Assembly (NCBI GenBank): GCA_018268055.1
Contig: JAFDXF010000067.1
Location: 1 to 53,094, forward strand
Origin: Bacteroidota bacterium
GTDB lineage: Bacteria > Bacteroidota > Bacteroidia > Chitinophagales > Chitinophagaceae
Length of the DNA stretch: 53,094 nucleotides
Reading direction: 5' to 3'
Shown here: piece after piece, positions 45,061 to 53,094 of the stretch
How the letters are laid out: each line of letters opens with the position of its first letter
How positions within the stretch are numbered: the stretch's first letter is position 1
Notes under the pieces: generated by a model
What the model was told of the DNA's origin: nothing
Database searches by the model: none
Seen by the model: only the letters and a program-made list of their open reading frames with translations
Made by a program: the position numbers and the translations under genes

Positions 45061-45585
45061 TTACCAATTAGAAAAAAGCTTATTAAAAATATCGTCTGAA
45101 AGAGATTTTATCATTTCATCCATCAGGCTTGCTTCTGCCTGTTGAAAAGATTGATCGCTGCGAAAATCAAAACTTCTGCTTACATCAAAATCTTTTGTTT
45201 CATTATTCTTCTGATTGAATAGTGTAATGTGCACACTGACCGACAAACGGTTTGTAGCTACTTGCTGACCGGAGATGGCAGCTGTTGAAAAACTATAATC
45301 GGTGATGGTGCCTGAAACATCCCAATCCACATCATCATTATTTGACTGCCGCAATCTTGTTTGTCCTACTACCTTCTGTCTCAATTTATCTGTAAGTGTA
45401 GGGCTTAGTTGCGGATTGATGTAGCGGGCTTTATTGTCGATGTATTTAATGCGTACGGTTTTTACATCGGGTGGAATGGATACGTCTTTGAATTTGTAAA
45501 TGCCACAGCCGGATAAAATAAAGGATACAAATAATCCAAAAGAAATTAAAGCTCCGGCAGGTTTGCCGAAAAAAATATTTTTCAT
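45061..45585 (-). CDS. lptE: LptE-family LPS-assembly lipoprotein
   Basis: 174 residues from ATG 45585. The signal peptide and lipobox are ...FVSFILSGC with lipidated Cys27, followed by GIYKFKDVSIPPDVKTVRIK. YINPQLSPTLTDKLRQKVVGQTRL and VDWDVSGTITDYSFSTAAISG match the LptE-like fold of Bacteroidota. It would sit at the outer membrane inside the LptD barrel and help insert LPS. A TTG at 45624 would lengthen the N-terminus against the signal peptide. It starts 28 bases after the sigma-54 activator gene. Confidence 0.85.
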   Translation of the reverse strand: MKNIFFGKPAGALISFGLFVSFILSGCGIYKFKDVSIPPDVKTVRIKYIDNKARYINPQLSPTLTDKLRQKVVGQTRLRQSNNDDVDWDVSGTITDYSFSTAAISGQQVATNRLSVSVHITLFNQKNNETKDFDVSRSFDFRSDQSFQQAEASLMDEMIKSLSDDIFNKLFSNW

Positions 45586-45613
45586 TTTTGTATAGGATGC
45601 TTTTATTTCAATT

Positions 45614-46855
45614 TTAGTTTTCAATATCGTATTCTTTTAGTTTGCGATACAGAGTTCTTTCACTGATGCCCAAATCTAGAGCGGCATCTTTTCTTTTGTT
45701 TTTATGTTTCTTCAATGCCTTTATAATCAGTTCTTTTTCTTTATCCAAAATATTTAAGCTTTCTTCTACAACTACATGGTCTTGTATATCTTTTACAGGA
45801 TTGAGTGTGATGGGTGTTTGTACCGCATTATGTAATGTAGGTTGTAATAAAACCGGTTGCAATGTGTCACCGTTTCTTAAATCTTGTAGTTCATTAATTA
45901 GTGTAGAATTTTGAGCAGCTACATTTGGATTTTGCAATACTTCCAAAAACATTTTTTTCAATTCGGTTACATCTCTTTTCATGTCAAAAAAGAGTTTGTA
46001 TAGTATTTCTCGTTCATTGCTGAAATCTGAGCTTTGTGTGTGCCCCGATGCCAATACCGGCGAACGATTATTTGAAAATGGCTGCAAGTAAGTGTTTAAT
46101 TCTTTTGCACTGATTTGTTTGTCTTTTGCTAAAACCGAAATTTGCTCTGCAATGTTTTTTAATTCACGCACATTGCCCGGCCAAGGATAGTTCATTAAGA
46201 GTTGTCGGGCATCATCATCTAATTGTACCGATCCGGTTCTATATTTAGTAGCAAAATCGGCAGCAAATTTTCTGAATAGCAGATGAATGTCTTCCGGCCT
46301 ATCGTGCAATGCAGGCACTCTGATGGGTACAGTGCTCAATCGGTAATATAGATCTTCACGAAATTTTCCTGCATGTACTAATTGCAATAAATCTTTATTG
46401 GTTGCAGCAATCACTCGTACATCTGTTTTTTGCACTTTGGATGATCCCACACGTATGTATTCGCCACTTTCCAAAACACGAAGCAGTCGGGACTGTGTGC
46501 CGAGAGGAAGTTCTCCTATTTCATCTAAAAAAATGGTACCGCCATTCACGGTTTCAAAATAACCCTTGCGTGCATCCGCCGCACCGGTAAAAGAACCTTT
46601 TTCGTGACCAAACAATTCTGAATCTATAGTGCCTTCGGGAATAGCGCCACAGTTTACAGCGATAAAAGGATTATGTTTTCTGGCGGATAATGAATGAATG
46701 ATTTGTGAAAATACTTCTTTACCAACGCCACTCTCTCCGTTGATTAAAACAGTAAGATCGGTGTTGGCCACTTGTGCAGCAACTTCTAATGCATAGTTGA
46801 GTGCAGGAGCGTTGCCAATGATGCCGAATCTGTTTTTTAATGCTTGAATATCCAT
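45614..46855 (-). CDS. Sigma-54-dependent transcriptional activator (Fis-type HTH)
   Basis: 413 residues. The AAA+ domain starts almost at the N-terminus: Walker A GESGVGKE (40-47), the sigma-54-contacting loop EKGSFTGAADARKGYFE, Walker B GGTIFLDEIGEL and the arginine-finger region YYRLSTVPIRVP. A Gln/Asn-rich linker of about 100 residues leads to a C-terminal Fis-type HTH (RKDAALDLGISERTLYRKLKEY). There is no receiver, GAF or PAS domain, so activity must be controlled by partner proteins or expression. In Bacteroidota similar genes lie next to lptE and secG; the targets here are unknown. Confidence 0.92.
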   Translation of the reverse strand: MDIQALKNRFGIIGNAPALNYALEVAAQVANTDLTVLINGESGVGKEVFSQIIHSLSARKHNPFIAVNCGAIPEGTIDSELFGHEKGSFTGAADARKGYFETVNGGTIFLDEIGELPLGTQSRLLRVLESGEYIRVGSSKVQKTDVRVIAATNKDLLQLVHAGKFREDLYYRLSTVPIRVPALHDRPEDIHLLFRKFAADFATKYRTGSVQLDDDARQLLMNYPWPGNVRELKNIAEQISVLAKDKQISAKELNTYLQPFSNNRSPVLASGHTQSSDFSNEREILYKLFFDMKRDVTELKKMFLEVLQNPNVAAQNSTLINELQDLRNGDTLQPVLLQPTLHNAVQTPITLNPVKDIQDHVVVEESLNILDKEKELIIKALKKHKNKRKDAALDLGISERTLYRKLKEYDIEN

Positions 46856-46887
46856 TGTGTGTTTATGATGCGGTAAATATTTTATAC

Positions 46888-48318
46888 TTAGTTACAGATA
46901 GATCCAATTAAAGTGGCCTTTGAACAATCGTGTACAAGTACATTTACATAATCGCCTTTTTTCAAGTTCGAATTATTTTTAGGAAAGACCACTACTTTGT
47001 TTTGCGAACTTCTTCCCATCCAGTCTGTTTCACTTCGCTTGCTATCGCTTTCAATCAATACTTTAAAAGTTTTGCCAATGTCTTTTTGATTACTTTCCAA
47101 TGAAAGTTTGTTTTGTAAATCAACAATCTCTGCCAATCTTCTTTTCTTCACATCGTTAGGAACATCATCTTCAAATCGTCTTTCAGCCAATGTGCCCGGT
47201 CTTACACTGTAAGCAAACGTATAACTCAAATCATATTTGCTATAGCGCATTACATTTAATGTATCTATATGGTCTTGTTCTTCTTCGGTGCAGAAGCCGG
47301 CTATGATATCGGAACTGATGCCGCAATCAGGCATTATTTCTTTTATACGATCCACCTTCGCCATATACCATTCTTTGGTGTAAGTGCGATTCATCAATTG
47401 TAAAATTCTTGTTGAACCACTTTGTACCGGCAGGTGAATGTATTTACAGATGTTTTCATATTTAGCCATCGTATAAAGTACTTCATCGGTAATGTCTTTG
47501 GGATGAGAAGTAGAAAAGCGTACTCTCAATTCGGGAGAAATGTTGGCGACCATTTCTAACAGTTGTGCAAAATTTACAGGCGGTGCAGTGGCATCACCAT
47601 TTTCGGGTGTGTAATAGTAGCTGTCCACATTCTGGCCAAGCAGTGTAACTTCTTTAAAGCCTCTTTCAAATACATCACGACATTCGGCTACAATACTTAC
47701 AGCATCACGACTTCTTTCACGCCCTCTCGTAAATGGCACTACACAAAACGTACACATATTATTGCAACCTCGCATGATGCTTACGAATGCAGTAACGCCA
47801 TTACTGTCTAATCTTATCGGAGCTATATCGGCATAAGTTTCTTCACGACTTAATAATACATTAATTGCTTTTTGTCCGCTTTCGGCTTCACTCACAAGTT
47901 GCGGCAGTGCACGATATGCATCCGGACCTACCACAATATCTACGAGTTTTTCTTCTTCCAAAAATTTGGTCTTCAGCCTCTCGGCCATACAACCTAAAAC
48001 ACCCACCAACATTCCTTTGTTGGCTACTTTCAATTTTCTGAATTCGGTCAAGCGTTTACGAACGGTTTGTTCCGCCTTTTCGCGAACAGAACATGTATTG
48101 ATAAAAATCAAGTCTGCTTCTTCCAGATTTCTGGTAGCACCATAGCCCTCTTTGTTCAGAATAGAAGCAACGATTTCACTGTCGGAGAAATTCATTTGGC
48201 ATCCATAACTTTCTATGTAGAAGCGCTTTTTATATTGATTCAAATCGTTTGCAAAAGGTGCGTATGCTTCGCCCTGCCTTTCTTCGTTGTGGGTTTTGTC
48301 TGTCATCAAGTCAAGCAT
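46888..48318 (-). CDS. miaB: tRNA-2-methylthio-N6-dimethylallyladenosine synthase MiaB
   Basis: 476 residues from ATG 48318 ([14 protein letters not shown]). The N-terminal MTTase domain has [29 protein letters not shown] and LGCMAERLK with the three cluster Cys. The radical SAM motif is [21 protein letters not shown] (split: CNNMC, then TFC). The TRAM domain is at the end ([20 protein letters not shown]). It thiomethylates i6A37 of tRNAs that read UNN codons. A TTG at 48339 falls inside the -7 box, so the ATG at 48318 or 48306 is preferred. Confidence 0.93.
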   Translation of the reverse strand: MLDLMTDKTHNEERQGEAYAPFANDLNQYKKRFYIESYGCQMNFSDSEIVASILNKEGYGATRNLEEADLIFINTCSVREKAEQTVRKRLTEFRKLKVANKGMLVGVLGCMAERLKTKFLEEEKLVDIVVGPDAYRALPQLVSEAESGQKAINVLLSREETYADIAPIRLDSNGVTAFVSIMRGCNNMCTFCVVPFTRGRERSRDAVSIVAECRDVFERGFKEVTLLGQNVDSYYYTPENGDATAPPVNFAQLLEMVANISPELRVRFSTSHPKDITDEVLYTMAKYENICKYIHLPVQSGSTRILQLMNRTYTKEWYMAKVDRIKEIMPDCGISSDIIAGFCTEEEQDHIDTLNVMRYSKYDLSYTFAYSVRPGTLAERRFEDDVPNDVKKRRLAEIVDLQNKLSLESNQKDIGKTFKVLIESDSKRSETDWMGRSSQNKVVVFPKNNSNLKKGDYVNVLVHDCSKATLIGSICN

Positions 48319-48336
48319 AAGAAAAAAATAAGACTG

Positions 48337-48344
48337 CAAATATA
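48337..48344 (-). promoter_or_regulatory. Candidate -7 box for miaB
   Basis: TATATTTG on the minus strand, a perfect TAnnTTTG match, 18 bases before the ATG at 48318. It rules out translation starting at the TTG at 48339. Confidence 0.5.
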
Positions 48345-48450
48345 CATTTTAAACCCGAATTTTATGACAGGATGGCAGTATTGAAATGTTAAATGCTTGA
48401 AATAATAAATGCTTATTCATTTAACTATCAAGAACTTGCCAAGTCAAAAC

Positions 48451-48458
48451 TATATTTG
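48451..48458 (+). promoter_or_regulatory. Candidate -7 box for the outer-membrane barrel gene
   Basis: TATATTTG, a perfect TAnnTTTG match. It lies downstream of the ATG at 48409 and 17 bases before the TTG at 48475, which supports the TTG start. Confidence 0.5.
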
Positions 48459-48474
48459 TATTCAAATTCAGGTT

Positions 48475-50874
48475 TTGAAGCGTTTATTGTTACTTATTGC
48501 ATTGTTTTTTACTTTGATTTTTTCTTCTTTTTCGCAGACAAAGGAGCAAGGTATCATTACCGGCAATGTGCTGGCGGAGAATAATAAAGCATTATCGGGT
48601 GTTTCGGTGTTTTTGATTTCTTTGAAAGACAGTCTAAATCGTTATTCGGCAGCAACCGATAAAGACGGTTCTTTTACCATCAACAATATTGCTTATGGTT
48701 ATTACAGACTCAGGCTTTCTTTTGTTGGTATGAAAAATTTAACCTTAGATAGTATTTGGTTCAGGCAGGAGCGTAGTGACTTTAATATGGGCGATCTTGT
48801 TTTAAAAACAAATACCGATCAACAATTAGAAGAAGTAGTAGTGTATGCCGAAAAGCAATTGATAGAATCCAAGGGCGGCAATATTACTTTCAACGTTGGA
48901 GAATCTGCATTAGCAGCAGGTAGTAATGCAAGTGATTTATTGACCAATGTTCCATTGGTAGCAAAAGATGCATCGGGAAATATAACAGTGCGTGGAAAAG
49001 AACCCAAAATTCTCATTGATGATAAGCCCGTTGAATTAAATATGCAACAATTGCAGGATTTGTTGGAATCATTTCCCGGCAGCTCAATTGAGAAGATAGA
49101 AGTGCTCACCAATCCTCCACCACAATATGCCAATGAACAAGGTGGTGTAATTAATATCGTAACGAAGAAAGGTAAGGTAGGCAAAACAGGTCGTATCAAT
49201 TTAACTGCAGGCACAAGAGGCGTTGGTAGCCTGAATGGAAATTTTAATTATCGGAAAAAAGGAATTTCATTAGCCATCAATGCTGGCTTGGGTTACAATC
49301 AATTTTTGGGTAGTGGCTATTCTTCCAGAAATAATATTTATACGGATTCTTCCAATTTTTTTAATACAACCAATTCTTTTCAAAATAAATCATGGCGGCC
49401 AAATTTTCGTGCAAACCTCGATTACGATATCAATAAAAAAAATTTACTAAGCATTACTTTGAACTTTAATGAAAACAACTTCAATAACAATAACAATACA
49501 GTGTATAAAAACATTAATCGGTTGGATAGCTTATGGCGAATGAGTAAAAGAAATGTAGGAAGCCTCGGCGATAACTATAATCCTTCTCTTAGTTTTTCTT
49601 ATACATGGAAAGGAGCACCCGGAGAAACATTTAGAATTATTTCAAGCGCTAATTTTTCTAATAATATAAATAACCGAAATTTTTATCAGCAATATTTTAA
49701 TACTGATAATACACCAAACGGCTTGGACAGTACACAGCAACAAAAAAATAATACTAAAACAAACGGCTTTAATACACAAATAAGCTATGATAAAATGCTG
49801 GGTAATAAAAAAACATTTCTTTCTTTTGGAACTGCATTCAATCGCTCTAATAATCATGTAGTAACCAATGCATTCTATCGTAAAAAGCCGGAGGGCATCA
49901 TGCTTCCGATGGATTTATTGAGCAACAATTTATGGTTTCATCAATCCGTAACAAATGTACGTGCATCTATAAAGCAGATTTTTCAAAAGGAGTTTAGCAT
50001 CACTGCAGGTTCTGCAGCAGAGCGAACAGATATTTTATTTAATCTTTTAAAAGAAGGCAGAAATGCAGATAATAATTATTGGACTTTGCTTCCCTTTTTT
50101 AATATAAATAAAACATGGAGAGATAAATTAAACATTACGTTGGCTTACCGGCGCAGTATTCGCCGCCCGGGTATCGGAGAGTTAAATCCGACCATAGATT
50201 TTTCTGATCCTTACAATGTTCGATTTGGTAATGAAAAATTAAATGCTTCCACAGCACACAATTTTGATTTAGTGATTGGGCGAACAAAGCCCAAATATTT
50301 TCTCAACCTCAGTTTAGGCTATAATATTGTTCAAGATGTGTTTAGCAGTGTACGATCGCTAATGCCCGATGGCAAAACACAAGTAACGTGGAGTAATATC
50401 AGCGGCCGAAAAGAATATGAAGCAAGCAGTTGGAATGGTGTCACACTTTCCAAAACTTTAAAAATGAATTACAGTATAACTTATGTGTATAGTAAGTATA
50501 GTGATTTTGACAAAACTGTAAGATATTTTAGAGATGGTGGCTCGGTGTCTTCCAATATAACATACAACTATACGCCAACACCTTTGTGGGGCATTACCGG
50601 AAGAGTAAATTTAAACCGATTTGCCAATCCGCAGGGCTATGCTCGCTGGACAACAGGAATGAATTTTGGTGTACAACATAAATTTTTTGAGAAGCGATTA
50701 ATTCTTACTCTAAATGCCATTGATCCTTTTGTAGAACAAAAAAATTCGTCTTATACTTATGGTCCAAATTTTTATTTGCAAAACTTCAGCACTACCAATA
50801 CAAGAAATTATCAGATAAGCATTGCATATAATTTTGTGAAGCCGCCAAAGAAATTAATATTACCCAAAAAATAA
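48475..50874 (+). CDS. TonB-dependent-receptor-like outer-membrane beta-barrel protein
   Basis: 799 residues from a TTG start at 48475. The signal peptide is LKRLLLLIALFFTLIFSSFS with cleavage before QT, and the start fits the -7 box just upstream; the ATG at 48409 would put 22 non-signal residues in front. Residues ~20-110 form a CarboxypepD-regulatory-like domain (GVSVFLISLKDSLNRYSAAT, YRLRLSFVGMKNLTLD), followed by a plug-like domain (ASDLLTNVPLVAKDASGNITV, VLTNPPPQYANEQGGVINIV). The C-terminal ~550 residues form an OMP_b-brl_3 type barrel ending in aromatic strand YQISIAYNF. No TonB-box is obvious. Transported substrate unknown. Confidence 0.85.
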   Translation: MKRLLLLIALFFTLIFSSFSQTKEQGIITGNVLAENNKALSGVSVFLISLKDSLNRYSAATDKDGSFTINNIAYGYYRLRLSFVGMKNLTLDSIWFRQERSDFNMGDLVLKTNTDQQLEEVVVYAEKQLIESKGGNITFNVGESALAAGSNASDLLTNVPLVAKDASGNITVRGKEPKILIDDKPVELNMQQLQDLLESFPGSSIEKIEVLTNPPPQYANEQGGVINIVTKKGKVGKTGRINLTAGTRGVGSLNGNFNYRKKGISLAINAGLGYNQFLGSGYSSRNNIYTDSSNFFNTTNSFQNKSWRPNFRANLDYDINKKNLLSITLNFNENNFNNNNNTVYKNINRLDSLWRMSKRNVGSLGDNYNPSLSFSYTWKGAPGETFRIISSANFSNNINNRNFYQQYFNTDNTPNGLDSTQQQKNNTKTNGFNTQISYDKMLGNKKTFLSFGTAFNRSNNHVVTNAFYRKKPEGIMLPMDLLSNNLWFHQSVTNVRASIKQIFQKEFSITAGSAAERTDILFNLLKEGRNADNNYWTLLPFFNINKTWRDKLNITLAYRRSIRRPGIGELNPTIDFSDPYNVRFGNEKLNASTAHNFDLVIGRTKPKYFLNLSLGYNIVQDVFSSVRSLMPDGKTQVTWSNISGRKEYEASSWNGVTLSKTLKMNYSITYVYSKYSDFDKTVRYFRDGGSVSSNITYNYTPTPLWGITGRVNLNRFANPQGYARWTTGMNFGVQHKFFEKRLILTLNAIDPFVEQKNSSYTYGPNFYLQNFSTTNTRNYQISIAYNFVKPPKKLILPKK

Positions 50875-51152
50875 AAAGAACAAAGTTTGATTACTGCACC
50901 ACTATTCCAATGACTCACTTATTTATTAAGAATGTTATAGTTGCAATTCCAAACGAATAGTCTCTTTAAATGTTGATTCATAATTGAAAATATAAAACGT
51001 TTAAAAATAGTACGTTATGTAGGTTTTGAGGACTTGTTAGCAATGGTTGTTTAGCTTTTTTTAAAAATTGTATCTTTTGCATTTTTGAAATACACTATAT
51101 TTACTACCGCCATTTTTTGGCGATAATATTTTTATCATTTAAAAATACAAAC
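50875..51152. other. Spacer without a gene
   Basis: About 280 bases of AT-rich sequence. I see no tRNA, no strong hairpin and no consensus promoter that clearly belongs to the small lipoprotein downstream. Confidence 0.5.
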
Positions 51153-51383
51153 ATGAAACAATCAAAATTCCAACAAGCATTTTTCGCCTGCCTATTCTTT
51201 GTAGGTGTATTTTTCATTTCTTGCAATGGAAATGATGCTAAAAAACCAACTGAGCCAAAAACTGATTCAGTAACAAAAGCTGCTCCAACAGTTAAAGACA
51301 CTGTCAAACCTGCGCCAAACACCGGTACTATTGACACTACTAAAACAGAGCAAAATCCGCCGGCAGTAAGACATCCGAATTAA
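51153..51383 (+). CDS. Small lipoprotein
   Basis: 76 residues from ATG 51153. The signal sequence MKQSKFQQAFFACLFFVGVF ends in lipobox FISC (Cys24). The mature peptide NGNDAKKPTEPKTDSVTKAA to the end is a Thr/Pro/Lys-rich, probably unfolded tail. A strong terminator follows. Function unknown; similar low-complexity lipoproteins are frequent in Bacteroidota. Confidence 0.7.
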   Translation: MKQSKFQQAFFACLFFVGVFFISCNGNDAKKPTEPKTDSVTKAAPTVKDTVKPAPNTGTIDTTKTEQNPPAVRHPN

Positions 51384-51406
51384 TTTTTTATTTTTTTTAT
51401 TATTGT

Positions 51407-51448
51407 CCACTCAGCTTTTCTTTTTTAAATGCTGAGTGGATTTTTTTT
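51407..51448. terminator. Terminator shared by convergent genes
   Basis: CCACTCAGC (51407-51415) pairs perfectly with GCTGAGTGG (51431-51439) and nine T residues follow. It overlaps the last codons of the convergent TPR gene, and A/T-rich flanks on the other side let it serve both directions. Confidence 0.85.
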
Positions 51449-52949
51449 TGCTTTTTGCAGTACTCTTCTTGGTTTTGTTTTTATTTATTGTCTTTTTTGA
51501 GGCTGGTTGTTCTTCAGCTGGTGATTCTTTTTTTAAAGTTGTATGCTCTGTTTCGTTTTTGATAATAGCAGCATCTGTAGCATTAGAAATATGTTTGGTT
51601 CTTTTTGATTCATAATTTGTAGCAAGATGTTTTGTAAACCAATGTTCTAGTTTATGATGTGCGGGAACAATTAATGCACCAATACATACAAACACAAAAA
51701 TCTCTATTAAAGGGCTGTGATGCGCTAAATCAGATACAAAAGGATGTAGCAACAGGGTTAGGTATTCAAAAAATAATAATAATGACAGTACGCCAAAAAA
51801 TTGGATCAACTTTCTATGTACTTTTCGTTTGCTGATAAATATGCTGAAGAAGAAAAAAATTGGGATCGTGAACCCAATGGCTAAGAATTGGAGCTTTTGC
51901 TTGTTTTCTAATTTTTCTTTTTGTTTCAATAAAGCTAATTGCTGTTGCCTTAATTGCTCTTGAATACTCATGCTCTCCAATTGTTTAATTTTTTCACTAC
52001 TTTGAATAGAATCATTTAAGGCGATCATGGTGGATTGGTAATGATATGCACTATCGTATTTTTTTTGATCTCTATAAAAATCAGATAAAAACTTACTGGC
52101 TGTTAATGCATTATTATGTAGATCATAATTTTGTGAAAGTGAATAAGCAAGTTTTGCATAATATAATGCGGAATCTTTTTTGTTTTGCATTAAATATGCC
52201 TGAGCCAGTCCAAGATATCCTTCGGTAAGTGTTTGATTGTCACTTTCGGCAGCAATATATTTTTCGCTACTGCGATAATCCTTTATTGCATTTTCATAAT
52301 CTTTTAATCGTAAATAAATGTTACCAAGGTTGTTTAAAGAAGATCCAATCATCAGACTATCCTTATTGGTTAAGGCTAAGTCGTGGCATTTAGTAGTGTA
52401 TATTAAAGCCTCAGAGAGTCTGTTTGCTTTCTCAAAAATATTCCCTGTATTGAGATAGGCGTATAGTTTTAAGTCAGTATAATTATCTTGTTCAATGATG
52501 GAATCAGCTCTTAAAATATAAACAATTGCTTCAGTGGTGTCTTTGCTTCGGTTATATACATTCGCCATATTCATATACAAGATGGCTAGATTATCCGGTA
52601 GATTTCTGGTTTCTTCTATTTTTAAACGTTTCAAATAGTACTCAAGAGCTTTTGCATTATCGCCCATTCGAAGAAAAGCTCCTGCAAGTCCATCTAATGC
52701 TAACGACTGCCCATAGAAATTATTTCTTTCCAAAGAGAAATCCAGTAATTGTTGGGCAGTGATTAATGCAGAGTCCGGTTTGTATGATTGATATTCATAG
52801 CTTAAATTATAGAGGGCTAAAATTTTTAGAGAGTCCGATTTTGCGGTTTTTAAGCTTTGTTTTAAACTATCGGTATATTTGTGTTGGCCATTGCAATGCA
52901 CCGCTATACTACAGGCAATTGCCAATATCCACACTCTATTTAGACGCAT
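51411..52949 (-). CDS. TPR-repeat membrane protein
   Basis: 512 residues. The signal peptide is MRLNRVWILAIACSIAVHCNG. Six or seven TPR-like repeats follow (about 30-300), for example ALEYYLKRLKIEETRNLPDN and SLNNLGNIYLRLKDYENAIK. A coiled coil (about 312-345, rich in QLALLKQKEKLENKQK) leads to three or four transmembrane helices (about 350-430). The tail is very basic (KKTINKNKTKKSTAKSKKKS). The TPR-coil-membrane layout resembles the sensor half of Bacteroidota kinases, but no kinase or DNA-binding domain is present. It may be a scaffold or partner of a signalling protein. Function unknown. Confidence 0.8.
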   Translation of the reverse strand: MRLNRVWILAIACSIAVHCNGQHKYTDSLKQSLKTAKSDSLKILALYNLSYEYQSYKPDSALITAQQLLDFSLERNNFYGQSLALDGLAGAFLRMGDNAKALEYYLKRLKIEETRNLPDNLAILYMNMANVYNRSKDTTEAIVYILRADSIIEQDNYTDLKLYAYLNTGNIFEKANRLSEALIYTTKCHDLALTNKDSLMIGSSLNNLGNIYLRLKDYENAIKDYRSSEKYIAAESDNQTLTEGYLGLAQAYLMQNKKDSALYYAKLAYSLSQNYDLHNNALTASKFLSDFYRDQKKYDSAYHYQSTMIALNDSIQSSEKIKQLESMSIQEQLRQQQLALLKQKEKLENKQKLQFLAIGFTIPIFFFFSIFISKRKVHRKLIQFFGVLSLLLFFEYLTLLLHPFVSDLAHHSPLIEIFVFVCIGALIVPAHHKLEHWFTKHLATNYESKRTKHISNATDAAIIKNETEHTTLKKESPAEEQPASKKTINKNKTKKSTAKSKKKSTQHLKKKS

Positions 52950-53094
52950 AAATAATCATGATTAATAAGCAATAGTGTCCTAAACGTTTTTAATTTGTTT
53001 GTAAAATTATTATTTCTCATTGTATTACATGGTTATTATAGTTAAGTTTTAAAATAGAACCCCCTGTATATTTATTGGTGGGTCATCAATATGC

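Overview
The window looks like a chromosomal segment of a low-GC Bacteroidota bacterium, most likely of the Chitinophagaceae/Sphingobacteriales side. The reasons are: type IX secretion (T9SS) C-terminal sorting domains, Bacteroidota-type -7 promoter boxes (TAnnTTTG) ahead of several genes, a CarboxypepD/plug/beta-barrel outer-membrane protein, DUF4954 and DUF6600 proteins, LytTR signalling, four-helix-bundle (S23-like) and GxxExxY small genes, and AT-rich spacers. The placement is inferred from gene content, not computed.

Layout. 1-335: a 103-bp tandem repeat carrying 5' halves of a tRNA-Leu, then tRNA-Gly(GCC). 431-3390: small membrane protein, GT2 glycosyltransferase, sensor kinase, tRNA-Leu(GAG), dodecin. 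3408-15275 (all minus): a complete reductive pyrimidine degradation cluster. It comprises PreA/PreT dihydropyrimidine dehydrogenase, beta-ureidopropionase, dihydropyrimidinase, NCS1 nucleobase permease, omega-aminotransferase and CoA-acylating (methyl)malonate-semialdehyde dehydrogenase, taking uracil/thymine to acetyl-/propionyl-CoA. Every large gap between the enzymes holds unrelated small genes: a frameshifted GxxExxY gene, two four-helix-bundle genes (one with an in-frame TGA) and a pair of ORF6N genes. These small genes are associated with short repeats.

15388-25214: housekeeping and signalling genes: TrmH-like methyltransferase, HPF/RaiA, DUF6600 lipoprotein, hybrid histidine kinase, LytTR regulator, Bax-inhibitor-like protein, dihydrolipoyl dehydrogenase. 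25332-35715: an accessory island in which three arrays of one composite intergenic repeat (A, B, C, all in the same orientation) separate two very large T9SS-exported proteins and a VbhA/Fic toxin-antitoxin pair. The second exported protein has its signal peptide out of frame by one base at a G-run.

35965-48318: exported hypothetical protein, DUF4954 beta-helix protein, GlmS, MgtE, a three-gene HTH/antitoxin/RelE-ParE module with a candidate palindromic operator, then secG, a TPR-like gene, lptE, a sigma-54 activator and miaB. 48475-52949: an outer-membrane beta-barrel receptor-like protein with a probable TTG start, a small lipoprotein and a TPR membrane protein.

The most unusual material is: (1) the repeat-bracketed small genes lodged in the pyrimidine operon, some visibly decaying; (2) the composite repeat arrays bracketing surface-protein genes, next to a G-run that breaks a signal peptide; (3) the tandem half-tRNA-Leu repeat at the left edge. 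No CRISPR array, intact transposase, prophage or rRNA gene was seen.
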